From positions 29,653,042-29,717,041 of the forward strand of contig OX421966.1 of NCBI GenBank assembly GCA_949128115.1: 64,000 nt of DNA, in the 5' to 3' direction. The notes below the pieces were generated by a model that saw nothing but the letters and a program-made list of their open reading frames with translations, did no database searches and was not told the origin of the DNA. Source of the stretch: Anaspis maculata. Its lineage: Eukaryota; Arthropoda; Insecta; Coleoptera; Scraptiidae. The position numbers and the translations under genes are program-made. Shown piece after piece: positions 32,601 to 43,164 of this stretch. The first letter of the stretch is position 1. Every line of letters starts with the position of its first letter.

Positions 32601-35163
32601 AGGGACAAAAAAGGGGCACTCCCCCTATTACCAACCCCCTATGAAATTTTTGGCTGAATCGTGCTATCATTATTCGATGGTGACTTATTCAAGTAAACTT
32701 TGGTACAACTTTGACTGAAATCGGTTCAACCGTTTAAACGTTACAGTGAAACACCGATTTAAAAAAGTCAACTTCAACACCCTGTATCTTTTTAAGGAAG
32801 CATTTTAGAACCATGAGTTTTATTTCCATTCGGCCTTATTTTTGATAAGCAATCATCCCTCAAAGTTTGTAATAACCAGTACCTAACACCCTGTATTGTA
32901 TAACAAAAAAAAACACAATGTCAAGGTGCGTTCAGTCAGCTTATTTAGTCGCTGTTTTAGTTTTAGTCGTTGTCGTAACAGAGAAGAGCGTTCATACAGC
33001 AAGATTTAGTCGTAAGAATTGACCAATAGGAGCTCGAATGATACTGCGCGAACCTTCATCTTCATACGGTCCGTGTTCATAATGGGTAGTATTAATATAA
33101 AAACTCGTAAAAAAAATAAGCATAAATAAGTATTTACTTACATTTATGAGGAGTACAACTCCTCTAAAATCGAAGCAAATGCTTATGCTATTTTTTTTAT
33201 TGATACATACAACCCATTACCATCACCATCCATGCTCATACCTTATACCGGTAATTACGCAACCTGCAAGTCGGCATCATACGACAAAGTTCGGAATTCT
33301 TACGACTAAAATTAAAACTAAAACTCTGTATGAACGCCGCGCATATGACGCGTGCTTTCTACTTTCAAATTTACGACAACGACTACGACTAAAACTAAAA
33401 CCAAGCTGACTGAACGCACCTTAAGTCTGGTCTCGAAAACCCAGCCCGGTTTTACATTTTCAACCGGAAAAGTCTAAGTCTAAAACCAAGCTGACTGAAC
33501 CCACCTTTATAGGTTTTTTTTTAAGTGGAGTATTCTGATAACTGAATGCGGTGAGAGTCATGATCAACGTTGTCATTACGACGTTTGCTTTCCTAGATTA
33601 CCAGTTGTGATTAAATTATAGTAGATAATTTGAAGCGTCGTAGTGACCTGTCAAGGTTGTCCCCCACCATCTATCTACTAATTATTTTGACACTGACACT
33701 TTTTTTTCGTGATGTTGTACTCGCGTCTAGCCATTAATCATTAGTCCGCAATGGCAACACAGTAAACTTTTCATGACCGGTTACATTTAGTTATAGAATT
33801 TGACATTTTAGAGAAGATTGGTTATAAGCATAAGCGGTAAAGGAAGTGCCGCCATTTTGATATCATCACCGGTTATACATTTCATGACCTGGTCATGGGG
33901 ATAGTTGTTGTTATGGTGGGGGGAACAAATTGGGGCGATAACATATTTGAAAGAAGCTGTCCACAATTTGCAAACGTCAGACGTACCTAACCTCAAAGAC
34001 TTGACGTGACGACTTGACGAGAGAAGAAGAATCTATGAGAAGACGATGGACCCACAAGAACATCGGCTAATCTCACTCCCCTCCCCTATCCTCTCCCCTA
34101 CTTTTTACCCCCTCAAGTTTTTTTTGGAAAATCATTCATATTTTTGGATTCCGCGTTCAATTTAGAGAAAAAAGTTATTAATGCAAAATAGATTGGAGGC
34201 TTAGTTTTCGAGATATTTATTTTCTAGAGAATAAAAATTAAAATCCAGAAAGATTAATGATTTCTCCACTGAAATAGATTTATTATGCGTTTTAAATTAA
34301 GATACCAATATTTCAGATTAAAAAAAAAATGTTTTCAGGAAATTAAATTTTTATTCTCTTGCCGGTACTGCCAAGTACCGCAGAATTTTCTCTCCTCGGG
34401 TTCCACCAAACTTTTATCAACGCGATAACTTTATCACTCTGATAGTAACTAAGCAACTGGCCATTCTATTGGCTGGTGCATAGTAACTATCAACGTGATA
34501 GATTTTATCTGCTCTTGAAATTTTGGTGGAACCCGAGGTCTGTCAATTAAATTCACTCTTTTCCCGCCAAATGCCGATAACCAAACAAAGTTATAACGGT
34601 TAGCGAGAAAGGTCAGATGTCAAAAAAATGACAGTATGTCAACCGCCAATTATCAACCGGTGTTATGTTAAGACACATGTCTTAACATAACTTTGGAAAA
34701 TCAAATGGGCATTATTTATTGTTGAATATCAGAAAAAGGTGTGCTAACAAAACTCAGACTTTCCACAGCTTGCTGTGATCCAGACAGATGGAATAGATTA
34801 CTAATGTTTGATTCTTTACGGCAGCCATGAGTGACACAAGTGACAAAACCCTTATAGGATGAAATATTCTACTACCATCGTAGCCCCATCTGATCTGTTG
34901 CAAATAAAAGGTGAACAGACCATGTCCAGAGGAAAACGGGAAAAAAATCTTACTGTAACGTAGATAGACTGTTTGCTGAACTGTGGAAGCTGCACCGAGA
35001 TGCACTGGAACGGGTCGAAGGTGTTCGATTGGGTGCGGCATCGTGAACAGCTCAGCGAGGAACGGTATTGCGCTTGGAAAATGCCCTGGATGAAGGAGTT
35101 ATTGCACCGTTTATAGTTCTCCAGCGTTTCGGCCGCTATCACTTCGTCAGGTCGGCCGGAAGT
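11639..35163 (-). CDS. Usp31: USP31-type ubiquitin carboxyl-terminal hydrolase, C-terminal part
   Basis: Seven exons on the minus strand: 34954-35163, 28941-29265, 26499-26620, 25122-25549, 24912-25047, 13451 (or 13460)-14365 and 11639-11689. All joins are GT-AG and in phase, giving about 728 residues. The product is a cysteine protease that removes ubiquitin. Exon 1 seen here has GRPDEV, CNNSFIQGIFQAQYRSSL, the zinc-binding CSRC and FDPFQCISVQLPQ. The fourth has CPHC and LPDILVVHFKRFR; the fifth has KLTTMVDFPV. The sixth has YDLYGICYHHG, the catalytic His in ETGHYTAAC (codon 14243-14245), WYLYDD with the third catalytic residue, and AYILFYQRK. A following HWVSKMP block resembles the equivalent block of vertebrate USP31 as I recall it. 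The tail is rich in Q, T and S. The catalytic Cys box (NTCFMN type) is not in the window, so the gene should continue beyond it. Introns are large and filled with transposons. The last exon (MSPQPTRKLHQSQQSM) is inferred from a good acceptor and matching phase. Confidence 0.85.
11897..12734. mobile_element. Palindromic element in the last USP31 intron
   Basis: The left end AAAGCAAGCTATGG and right end CATAACTTGCTCT are inverse, and TTGGTACGAATG pairs with CATTCGTACCAA further in. The arms pair over about 300 bp (for example CACTGGTTGGTGGGTCTTCG with its inverse near 12545). No coding sequence. Parts near 17535-17770 look related. Confidence 0.6.
12735..13194. other. Intron sequence of USP31, nothing recognised
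   Basis: Mixed-composition intron DNA between two repeat elements. I see no exon, RNA gene or long repeat in it. Confidence 0.5.
13195..13345. repeat. Hairpin repeat, copy 1 (related to 19855-20010)
   Basis: CTGGAGCGTTGGAGGCTACC near the left and CCCCCCAGCTTGTCG to the right form a hairpin. The same layout, with CTGGAGCGCTGGGAGG, CCATCAGCTATGG and CCCCCCAGCTTTTCAC, occurs near 19867-19970. The open frame of the USP31 exon runs into this repeat up to 13226, so the tail encoded here is probably not the native protein end. Confidence 0.5.
14496..14862. mobile_element. Palindromic MITE in a USP31 intron
   Basis: CGAGCTTCTGGTCCCGTAAT at the left pairs with ATTACGGGACCAGCAGCTCG at the right. CGTTTACAATTTG and TTGGATAA pair close to the centre. 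The arms are about 175 bp with a short loop. It begins about 130 bp upstream of the catalytic-His exon. Confidence 0.7.
14863..15737. other. USP31 intron sequence, nothing recognised
   Basis: No exon or RNA gene is seen. A short AATACAGGTGTTC string near 15640 resembles the end of the element that follows at 15738 but has no partner. Confidence 0.4.
15738..16337. mobile_element. 600-bp element with ACAGGTTT ends and a THAP-like start
   Basis: The ends ACAGGTTTTC and GGGGAAACCTGT are imperfect inverses. At 15910 on the plus strand an ATG opens MVNKCCVPLCKSTSYT, which looks like the first zinc-ligand segment (C-x(3-4)-C) of a THAP domain. THAP domains bind DNA in P-element transposases and in host THAP proteins. 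The rest of the domain is missing. An internally deleted P-like element is the best guess, but the target duplication was not resolved. Confidence 0.35.
16338..17288. other. USP31 intron sequence, nothing recognised
   Basis: AT-rich DNA without a convincing exon or RNA gene. A GAGACACCCTGTTTC string near 16849 resembles an orphan end of the CAGGGTG-type elements. Confidence 0.4.
17289..17516. mobile_element. Short palindromic MITE
   Basis: GGTACAATTTTAATC at the left and GGTGAATTGTACC at the right are inverse. GACGGCTGTGAAATT pairs with AATTTCACAGCCGCC. Length is about 228 bp with no coding sequence. Confidence 0.6.
17889..18461. mobile_element. TA-flanked palindromic element with ACGTATGGTCCG ends
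   Basis: The inverse ends ACGTATGGTCCGAAAGTTTT and its complement are flanked by TA on both sides, as for Tc1/mariner-type MITEs. Arms of about 150 bp pair, including AATATTGAA-like and ATAACTTTTT segments. The centre has no recognisable transposase. Confidence 0.65.
18726..18904. mobile_element. Small MITE with CGTGGYCASATTACG ends
   Basis: CGTGGCCACATTACG at the left is inverse to CGTAATCTGACCACG at the right. The interior is GC-rich and contains repeated GCTGCTTGCTGC-like strings. Length is 179 bp. Confidence 0.55.
19855..20010. repeat. Hairpin repeat, copy 2
   Basis: This copy shares CTGGAGCG, GCCATCAGCTATGG and CCCCCCAGCTT with 13195-13345. Its arms (GTGACAAACTGGAGCGCTGG and the inverse CCCAGCTTTTCAC) form a clear hairpin. 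Confidence 0.5.
20859..21035. mobile_element. Short MITE inside the 4.6-kb palindrome
   Basis: GAGTTGATAAATTAAATGAG and its inverse at the right bound 177 bp. Both arms contain CAAGGGTGCCTGTGA or its inverse. Confidence 0.6.
21049..22530. mobile_element. 1.5-kb palindromic element nested in its relative
   Basis: GTGGAAGCGGTAC near 21058 and its inverse near 22522 are the ends, flanked by TATACTA on both sides. The arms pair over about 400 bp (CAGTAACGAGATTTTGCATG, CTTACGGGTCTATTGAAAAT and others). The terminal block, including GCGATTTGACCCGCAG, is close to the same block of the surrounding 4.6-kb element, so both belong to one family. No coding sequence. Confidence 0.65.
23672..24911. other. 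USP31 intron sequence, unassigned
   Basis: There is no exon with splice sites that fits the USP31 phases. Minus-strand frames at 23963-24235 and 24236-24463 stay open but show no known domain. The sequence may be old retroelement DNA. Confidence 0.35.
26090..26406. mobile_element. TA-flanked MITE of family C, short copy
   Basis: The ends CATCCAGC...ACGATTCGAGTGAC and the inverse GTCACTTCGAATC...GCTGGACG are flanked by TA (26088-26089 and 26407-26408). Two longer copies of the family are at 36449-38073 and 43416-44378. It lies in the intron between two USP31 exons, 93 bp from the exon at 26499. Confidence 0.65.
26730..28940. other. USP31 intron, nothing recognised
   Basis: AT-rich intron DNA. 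The longest frames (27357-27617 and 28560-28844, plus strand) have no domain, no signal peptide and no coding-type composition. ATT runs near 28090 are simple sequence. Confidence 0.45.
29329..31909. mobile_element. 2.6-kb palindromic element with C(T/A)GGGGGCCAAT ends
   Basis: CTGGGGGCCAATTTT at the left is inverse to AAAATTGGCCCCCTG at the right. The arms share further inverse blocks, such as CCTGATTATAAATAT near 29811 with its inverse near 30987, and ACGTATGCGCA-type strings near both ends. A second palindrome (30037-30930) sits inside. The element starts 63 bp upstream of the USP31 exon at 28941-29265. Confidence 0.55.
30037..30930. mobile_element. TA-flanked 894-bp palindrome, CAGGGTGTCCG ends
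   Basis: CAGGGTGTCCGTTTTTCGAG and its exact inverse are flanked by TA. The arms are about 430 bp and pair along almost their full length (AAGCGAGATACCCATGCTTA, CGACTCTGTATCTCT). The loop is short. No coding sequence. Confidence 0.8.
31963..32893. mobile_element. TA-flanked palindromic element, AGGGTGTTAGGTACTGG ends
   Basis: The left end AGGGTGTTAGGTACTGGTTA and right end TAACCAGTACCTAACACCCT are inverse and flanked by TA. The interior from about 32185 to 32570 is the same module found at 6500-6880, 34130-34300 and 48370-48740. The interrupted copy at 6408-8433 shares the right arm. Confidence 0.75.
32923..33422. mobile_element. MITE of family D, AAGGTGCGTTCAGTCAGCTT ends
   Basis: AAGGTGCGTTCAGTCAGCTT and its near inverse bound 500 bp. 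TAGTTTTAGTCGTTGTCGTA-type sequence pairs with its inverse near 33370. A short copy lies at 62282-62430 and a loose right-end fragment near 33480-33511. Confidence 0.7.
33512..34393. other. USP31 intron, partial repeat module only
   Basis: No exon is seen. From about 34130 to 34300 it carries a fragment of the shared module (TTCAATTTAGAGAAAAAAGT and ATTGGAGGCTTAGTTTTCGA) found in the palindromes at 6.5, 32.2 and 48.4 kb. The rest is unassigned. Confidence 0.4.
34394..34538. mobile_element. 145-bp MITE with CCTCGGGTTCCACCAAA ends
   Basis: CCTCGGGTTCCACCAAA and its inverse TTTTGGTGGAACCCGAGG are terminal. Inner GATAGTAACTA and TAGTAACTATC strings pair. No coding sequence. Confidence 0.75.
34662..34691. 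repeat. Perfect 30-bp palindrome
   Basis: GTTATGTTAAGAC, spacer ACAT, then GTCTTAACATAAC: 13-bp arms with no mismatch. It lies 260 bp from the USP31 exon at 34954. Confidence 0.7.
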
Positions 35164-36448
35164 CTGGAAATTGAAAATACACAATCAGATTCTTTGCGCC
35201 ACGTTCGCATGTTTCCTCGTGAAACTTACATCTAGACTTATCGTTAACCCCAAGTCATACGACAGGTACTTTGTGCTGGCCTGACATGGCTTTATAATAT
35301 ATCAAACTGGGTCAAAGGGTTCGCGCAGAAGTCCAATACGTATAGTCAAAACTCTGGGAAGTTTGATCTGGATCAGCGCCCCGATCCCTGGAATACGCGT
35401 CATTTTACATCGTGACCCCCGTCAGTTTCTCAAAACCTGTTTCCTTCCCAGTAATTTCGATAGACAGCGGGTAGGTACAGTGCGAATCTCGTTAATTTAT
35501 TCATGCGCGTCATTAACTAGATGACGAGACATTTGGCTAGTCAGGTTAGTTTGTCTAAGCAACGTGACGTCACTAATGTAGTCCAGTTCCACTCATCGTG
35601 GTGGGCTGGTCTACACCAAAGTCTGTACATTTCTCTCACTAGTCTCACTTATCTGAAGAGAAAGACACCCTGGCGTTGACGCTTTGGCTTACTTTGGGAA
35701 TGCTGGCTTTATGTGGAAGTTACGTTGGTAACGATGCATATGTGTGTGAATGAGATCTGGTCAGTTGAATTTGATCAAAGAACGTAAATTGAATAGTACC
35801 GTCAGGAGCAAAATACTGCATACATCAAAATTTTCATAAATTGCAAATACTGTATGAATATTATTCACCGAGTGGAACAGCAGATTTTGGCGTTTAACTC
35901 CTGATGCATAACGCGATTTAACTTTATTCAATTGTTCGTAATTGCATCGAGCGCAAAGTATAATATTCCAAAGCGAGATAGATAACGAGTGCAAAGGAAT
36001 TTTACCTGACGAACAATCCGAATAAAAACGTTCGGAATCTATCTAAATTAAGAATTTGGGGTACATAACTAAAGACACACGCACGAAAGGAACCTTTCGA
36101 CTTTTATGTTACCAAATATTTACGTTACCGAAACCCCGTGTGATAACCTCAGTGTTATCCTTTTTTTTTAACCAGTCATCATCATCAAAGATCCGTGTGT
36201 ATTCCTTCTCTCCTGGTTGTTTCTCATCTTGACTAAAAATAATACAAACACAAATCCGGGGCCATTGTTTGTATCCAAAGATCCCAAAGTATAACAGAGA
36301 TATCATTCTAGTTTCTGTTTGTTTATAGACAACACATCCCTAATTCCTCAGATGGAGGAGATCTTTTGAAGACAAACAAAGATACGAGCGTACCAATTTG
36401 ATTAACGTACATAAGAATAACAGCACCAGTAAAATTATTATTATTATA
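35164..36448. other. USP31 intron 5' part, no further exon found
   Basis: I looked on the minus strand for the preceding USP31 exon (HEDLN, QHDAQEF and NTCFMN motifs) and saw none. A string near 35754-35786 (GATCTGGTCAGTTGAA) is also present near 31928, so a dispersed repeat touches this region. Confidence 0.45.
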
Positions 36449-36860
36449 GTACGTCCAGTGTAACCGTGATTTGAGTGACCTGGGTAAACTTTCTAGTTTA
36501 TCATTGTAGCAAAAGGGAAATATGGCAACTTGAATGTTATCATTATCACATTCATTTTGATCCAATACGCAAATTTGAACGACTGGGTTCTTGATGGATT
36601 AATAAACTATTTACATGTAATCATGCTGCTCATGGTAGGCCGCCGAGGCAATCCTTGTTTTTCCAATAAGTGTCCAATAGCTTGGTGCGTCTTTTTAGCT
36701 GGAGCAGGTCAAAAGGTGAGTGCTTCCACTGCGACACCACTTCCTTTGGAGCGACGGCATCGCATTCTTTTGACCGAAGCATCGAAAAATCGAACTCGCT
36801 TCGAAAGGTTAGAAATATATTTTTGACCCTCAAATGTCACATTCTACTTTGATATACATA

Positions 36861-37791
36861 CAGTGAGAGGTAAAAGTATGGAACAAATTCATTGAAAAAC
36901 CCGCATTCTTTTTCTCGAGAAATTCCTCGAACAGGTAACAGGTCGATTTCATTTTCCAATCCCGCACATTTTGATGTCAAATTTTCATATTTGCTGCCAT
37001 TTTTGTGTAAGCGGTGACGTCATCGGCCATTTCTTCAGATTGAACCTCCCTCCTTTTTTGCAGATTCGAATAGATTATGAAATTCTGATTTCAGCAATAT
37101 GCACATGTACATACACCTTTTAAACTGATAGTTTCCGAGATAATAATTATCAAAGATAGTAAATTTTTTTCAAAATAAAAACGTTTTTATCGCAGAGTGG
37201 CCCGCAAGATATCCGGATCTCACCCCTCTCTGTTATTTCTTATGGGGATACCTTGAATGAAAAGTCTACATCAACAGACCTCAAAATTTGGAAGACTTGA
37301 AAGATCAAATTCGTGAGGAATGTCGCTTGATCAGTGTAGAAGTTATCCAAAATGTTATCCGAGAATTTTCGGACAGGCTTCCGTACTGCCAAGAGATTAA
37401 CGACGGGTGGCAAATTGAGCATTTGATCCATTAAAAGAAGTTCCAAATCAATTTTTATGATGAAAATTAAAAAAATCACTTTTCCGAAATAAAAAATTTT
37501 AAATCAAGAACTTTGACATTTAGCTTTCCCAAAACTATATATCAGCCTAAAGAGTGCAACGTGCATATTTGCTCAAATCGGAATTTCATAATTTATTCGA
37601 ATCTGCAAAAAAAGTGGAGTTCAAAAAAATGGCTGATGACGTCACAGCTTTTACAAAAATGATGGCAAATGTGAAAATTTTACATCAAAATGTGCCGAAT
37701 TGGAAAGCAAAATCGACCTGTTTGACTAATTTTTTGAGAAAAGGAATGCGAATTTTTCAATGAATTTGTTCCATACTTTTGCCCCTCACTG
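36861..37791. mobile_element. Mariner-like element with a dead transposase, nested
   Basis: CAGTGAGAGGTAAAAGTATG and its near inverse form long terminal repeats of about 150-200 bp, flanked by TA. The centre encodes the end of a Tc1/mariner-type transposase (separate entry). It is inserted in family C, so it is the younger of the two. Confidence 0.75.
37198..37434 (+). pseudogene. C-terminal fragment of a mariner/DDE_3-type transposase
   Basis: The frame reads WPARYPDLTPLCYFLWGYLE, a stop at 37258-37260, then KVYINRPQNLEDLKDQIREE and onward to a TAA at 37432. The family pattern is W(P)ARSPDLTPLD(F/Y)FLWG followed by KVY..P..LE.L...I. The Asp after PL, which is the expected third catalytic residue of the DDD/E triad, is Cys here (TGT at 37231-37233). 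With the internal stop this copy cannot be active. About three quarters of the transposase is missing. Confidence 0.75.
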
Positions 37792-38073
37792 TATTGCTTG
37801 TTGGCAAAAAAAAATAGTTCGAAAAATTATGTTATTTTGCAATTAAATGAAAAAAGCGCCAGACATCACATCCTGCTAAAACTTCCTGCCCATTTGTTGG
37901 AGAAATGTGCAAAAAATGCGTTTCATGACTTCGTGCGTCGTCGTCGTGAAATATCGTGCCGAATATCGCCAGTGCAACCAACCGCAAAGTTTTGAAGATT
38001 TCCATAGTTCAGATTTGGAAACTTGGAAACAAAATCTCTTAGGCCACTCGAATGATGGTTACGCTGGACACAC

Positions 38074-40627
38074 TATAGCATCAAGTGCAAAAAAAATCTT
38101 GGCGCGGATGTGACATTTTTGTTGCCAGAGAAAACGGTTTATTCACTACTCAAAAACCGAATGGCTATCACTCGTCCACCTATCAATATATTGTGTATTT
38201 TAATTTGAACCCGAGAAACAAGCTTTTTGTCGTGATCTACCAAACAAGAGAATTCAGTGTCAAAAACTGACAGCACGGTTCTCCTGAAACTGAACTTAAC
38301 CTAGCGGTTTTTTTTAAAGCCTCTCTGTAAAACTGTAATTGAAATGAAAAAGAATAGGCTTTGCTGGAATATGTTTTAGATCTGAATATTTGATGAGTAC
38401 AATGAAAACCAAAAATCTTTAACCCTATATCTCCCTCCAACCTCATTTTTTGTCTCACATCCTGCGGACAAGCTTTTATGATTTTTGTTTTCAACATTTC
38501 CGTTCATATTCATCACATCCACCCATAGGTTTTGGTAATAATAGAAGCAGCAGACATATTTTACACCGGAAAATGCACGAAAAATTCCGGAAACGCTCAA
38601 TTCCATATCGTCCCATCCGCATAACTGCATAATAGCTTCCGATCACGTTATTTTATGTGCATGTATGTGTGTGTGGTGTCTTTTTACGACAATCTATTGT
38701 CGCAACCTTGAAAAACCCCAAATTAAGCCACTTCCCACTGGAATGTCTTTCATTGAATAAATTGAAAGAAACGCCCGCAACATTTTTCTCGGCTCTCTCG
38801 CGCTATATACCACTTCCAATTTCCCACCGCCACCACAACCCGCAATTTCTGGTTTCAACTGGGTTAAAAGGGTATGTTGTGTGCTCGCACCCCGCACCCC
38901 CGATCGATTCTGGCATAGGAGGATGTAAAAAAACTGTAAACGATTATTCTCAGGTGATCCATTAATCCTGTCGGCCGTCTGCATTATTAATAGGTGGCTG
39001 CTGTGGCATAAGTGGGTGTGCCCTCCATTTTTTCTTTCTCTACATCGTTTAATATTTATCACAACATAACATAGCTTTCTATAAAAATTTTCGATCTCTC
39101 CAAATTCCACATAAATATATGTGTATACTATTGCTCCTAGACTAGCCGAGCGTTTCTAAATACAATGAAACAAAGAATACGAAAGAAAAAAGTGTGTTAG
39201 TTATATTCTATATAATTGGAGTATATTTACGAATCGATGCAATAGTAAACAAATGGCACAATCGGAAAATAAATGAATGACTCTTGTGTATTTTCTCCTA
39301 GTGTGTTTGTTATTTTCCTCGTTCGAAATTCCGATATTGTTGTGTACGTTGTTATCGGATCATATACCGTTGATTATGACTAACAGCGAGAGTGAGCTTT
39401 GGATATTGATACACATTCTGTGTGTTTTCCTTCTTCGTGGTTCTGGTTTGGTTTAGCGAATACTTGGAACCGTTCTGATTTCCTGGTTCTTTTTCAGCCG
39501 TAGCAACCTTTAAATAAAGTCAATACTTGTGACAGCTTCTTCCACCTCAAACGGTCACCACTCAACTCTCAACTTGCTTTTGATACAACATTGGCCATAG
39601 CTTTTCACCTCCTAAATCGATGCTACGTGATGCATTGAGTTCTACAACTCCTTGATCGAGATAATTCCAACACTGGAACCGTGATAGCGAAATATAGTTC
39701 CAGACACTCTTGCTCCGCCTATCAAGTTTCCAACAACTCAACTTCTAATTAACACTATCAGTAGTTATGAACCCAAAACCAAGCCATTATTCAAAGATTC
39801 AGATAAGGTTCATGCCGACCTCCGAAACCTAGTGCCAGACACTCTTGCTCCGTCAGTTCAACTTCAACAGCAAAGTCAACGATAGATACTTTTTTTTTTC
39901 TTTCCGTGACGATGGTACTCTCGAGTTTGATGGGCATGACCTAAAAATATTTGTCGTGTATCCGTTAATTGTTCGCAATTGAACAAAGCGATACTTGAAG
40001 AAGAAAGTTCTTCGCAGAATTTAATTGTTTGTCAAGTAGTGTATAGCCTGGTGCGATCTCATCGAACTAGGTTGATGACATTGGGCACATAGCAAATTCT
40101 AGTTCAATTGAAATAATACAGATGATGCAATAATTCCAAGTGCAATTCATACGCTGCGGGGCACTTGCTGGATGGAGACGAGAAAATCTCTTTGGAATTC
40201 AGGCACGACTTGGTAAAAGCAAACGTGAGCATAGATTGTCAAATAGTCAAATGACCTTGCTGCAAACTGCAGAGCAAATTTTTGTCTTGACATTCTCAGT
40301 CCGAACCCTGAACCCATCACTGACGGACGACATGATGAAAATATTGACCCCGCGCTCGCATACAGCAAGAGAGAGTGCTCCAGTATGCACAACCTGCGTC
40401 ACACACAGTTTTGCTTAATAAATTATTCATTTTGTTGTCGGTGGGACGGGACGACTGGATTCAATGGACATTATTGTGGTACGTGTTCGAACATAACGAC
40501 ATGACTAAATAATGATACAGATAACAACATTTAGGAGGCGATAATAACGATAATGTCAATGCACATACCAGCAAGTGTTTGGAAAAACAAAAAGAAAAAC
40601 AAGTTTGTATGTGATTATATGTGAATA
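38074..40627. other. Non-coding DNA with a small local duplication
   Basis: No exon or RNA gene is recognised. CCAGACACTCTTGCTCCG occurs twice, near 39700 and 39831, with similar surroundings. TG-rich simple sequence lies near 38660. The minus-strand frame at 38694-39110 has no domain. Confidence 0.4.
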
Positions 40628-42700
40628 ATGTTCCATTTGAGCAGAAATTTTGTTTTCGTCACATTATTTACCTTTCGCATGACTAATTCTGGTTCGTTCC
40701 TGTTACGGTCTGGTGTATTTTTTTCTGTACCACCCACTTCGGTAACGACCAAGTCTGGACATAAAAATTTAAAAAATGTCGCATGGAAAAAACTCTCAAG
40801 TGATACTAGTAGTGGTGGTATTATAAATGAAAACGGACGACGGACAATTATAAGAAAATTGATCATAAACCATGCACATGTCTCTGATATAAATAATAGG
40901 CACCCGGATAATTATACGGCTGGTAATTATTCAACGTTGCCGCTTGATGGTTTGAGGTGGGTTTTCCGATGTCACCAATTTTGGACGTGTGGAAGACATT
41001 CTTACCGTTGCCCGGGAAATAATAGCACTGAGGACGCAAATCATTCACATTAGGTAACCCCACACTCAAGTTGGCTGCCTGTTCACCAAATTGGCGACCA
41101 TTATGACGTCACTTTATTCACCGCAGCTCGAAATCTGCTTTAAAACAGAACATCAGTCACTTCAAATCACTTAAATCTGTTGAAAACGCAATGCAAGACA
41201 CTAAATTTTGTTCGAATGTAACTATACAGGACATCAGTAGTTACCAAATATCATCCAAATCGGTCAAGTAACACGAAAGTTCAAGAAGGCGAGCTAAGGT
41301 GCCGTCACAATAATTGAAAAACAAAAATGGGCATCGTCCACCCTTCCGGGCATGAGCAATGCTATCCAGGAAAAAGTTGCAGAGCTCTAAATTTATTCCT
41401 CGTTCGAGGAGAAGTACAACGTACAACTAGAAAAATTTGTACACAGGCAGAAAAACCGGCCTCAATCGAGCACTTTTTTTCGAAAATGCGCTAAGAAGTG
41501 GTAACTTGAAATGAATTGGATTATGACAGAAAGCGGATGTCAATGTCAAATATCTGTCATCTGTCAAAATTTTGGTGCTAATTTACAAAGGTAATATTCA
41601 AAGGGTGCTGTTTTTTTTTTGGGGGGGGGGACAGCACCAAAAATAATTTGTCAATGAAACGGAAGTCGACTGGAAACACAACGACTATGAACTATTTATA
41701 TAATATGTATACAGCGTATTTTTTGACTCCGACAATTGACCATTCTTCCCTTCGATTTATCAACTAAACTAAGGGCCAGTTTATCAATGCTCAACTAACT
41801 CCTAACTGAAGCCCGGATCCGACCTTGAATTGATGGACCAGGTTTCAAGTTAGCTAGTGTAAGTAACTTAACACATTGGCAGTTCTGTCATCGCCGCTGC
41901 TATTTTGTATGGATGAGTGAAAAGAGCGGATTTATATGCGATCAAAAAGCTTAACTATGCAGTATTTATGCGCTTGAAAAGTTTAAAAATATGTGGTAAA
42001 TATGTTCAAATGAAGCAATATATTATGCAAGTTAATAAATATGTGACATATGCTGCAAAAATGTTGAAAATTCGAACATTTACATGGAACAACTTTTTTT
42101 CACACTTTCCTTTTTTTTAATTAAAAAAAAATATTATTTCCTAGCATTATATGGATAAAATGGCCAAAATATTGACTTGAGATGCAGTTATATGCAATAA
42201 TATGGATTAAATATGCAGCTATATGTGATTATACGTATAGACTATCAATTTTTATGCGGAAAAACTCAAAATAATGAATTATATGCGAAATTAAACTTGG
42301 TATTTAGGTGCCTTTTGGAAGAAACGTCAAGCTGCAAGTCGACAATTGCATCTAACTTAGCGGATAAATCCGCTTTCTAGGATGACGACGACATTGACAG
42401 TTCGTCATAAAGACTTTTTGGTAAGTGGTTTGCACAATATATTTGTGTCGATTGGCGGCTACGTTGATTTTTTTCTTCATTTATTTAACGTCGGTCTATT
42501 TTCGCAACGAGGCCCAACACCGAAGCCGCTGAATGCTTTCCTCCACTATACCGGACATTTTGCAAAGCCCTCTGTGTGTTCTAACATAGGGATTTTTATC
42601 GACCACCAGGATCGGCATGGGGTCAGCACTATCGTTCACATGTTACGTGCTATGCCTTGCATTCAGCAAGCATTCGAACTAAATCAAGAAGCTTGTTTTA
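40628..42700. other. Unassigned DNA, ATATGC-rich stretch
   Basis: Between about 41930 and 42290 short ATATGCG, TATGCA and AAATATG strings recur irregularly, and GCGGATTTAT near 41927 is inverse to ATAAATCCGC near 42363, which suggests a repeat with inverted ends. The plus-strand frame at 40628-41053 has no known domain. Confidence 0.3.
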
Positions 42701-42711
42701 GAGACAAAAAC

Positions 42712-42822
42712 ATCCAACCGCCCCTGGTGGGAATTGAACTCCCGACCCGCCAACTTTATGAATGTCCCCGATTTCACGAACACTGTCAGCCTCTTCCTTG
42801 GTGCCATTTTCATGCAAGATAT
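42712..42822 (-). repeat. Possible tRNA-derived SINE fragment
   Basis: On the minus strand AGTTCAATTCC resembles a pol III B box and TGGCACCAAGGA, about 70 bp upstream, resembles an A box. The B box sits in a GGGAGTTCAATTCCC hairpin like a T arm. No terminal tail or target duplication was found. Confidence 0.3.
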
Positions 42823-43164
42823 TATCCACTGTCCAGTACAAGTCCATGGTTTTGATACTAAGACCGGATAAATTTCACTGTCATACCTCGTGTCATACAT
42901 ACATTACGTCATCTGCAGCGTTCGCCAGTACTTTACAACCTATAATAATGACATGTTGACACGCGTAACCAGCCCATTAATTACATATCATCACCTTTTC
43001 CACCATCATGCAACGGTGCATGACTGTTGAGTGTCGAGTGACAATAAATTCAAAAAAGGAAAAAATAATTATTTTAATACTTCTTACACATCGACATTTT
43101 AATTTATTATAATGTCAACGTTTAAACTTTAGAACATGGACTTTGCGTGATCAGCGCTGATGGT

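Larger units (their letters stand above)
36449..38073. mobile_element. TA-flanked element of family C with a nested mariner element
   Basis: The left GTACGTCCAGTGTAACC and right GGTTACGCTGGACACAC are inverse and flanked by TA. Internal blocks (GGAGCGACGGCATCGCATTC, AAAAATCGAACTCGCTTC, GCCAGTGCAACCAACC) match the copy at 43416-44378. A separate TA-flanked element occupies 36861-37791. Confidence 0.7.

Noticed and set aside
38694..39110. 138-codon minus-strand frame
   Set aside because: No known motif, and it crosses simple TG-rich DNA.
40628..41053. 141-codon plus-strand frame
   Set aside because: No domain, no signal peptide and no splice context; composition matches the non-coding flanks.
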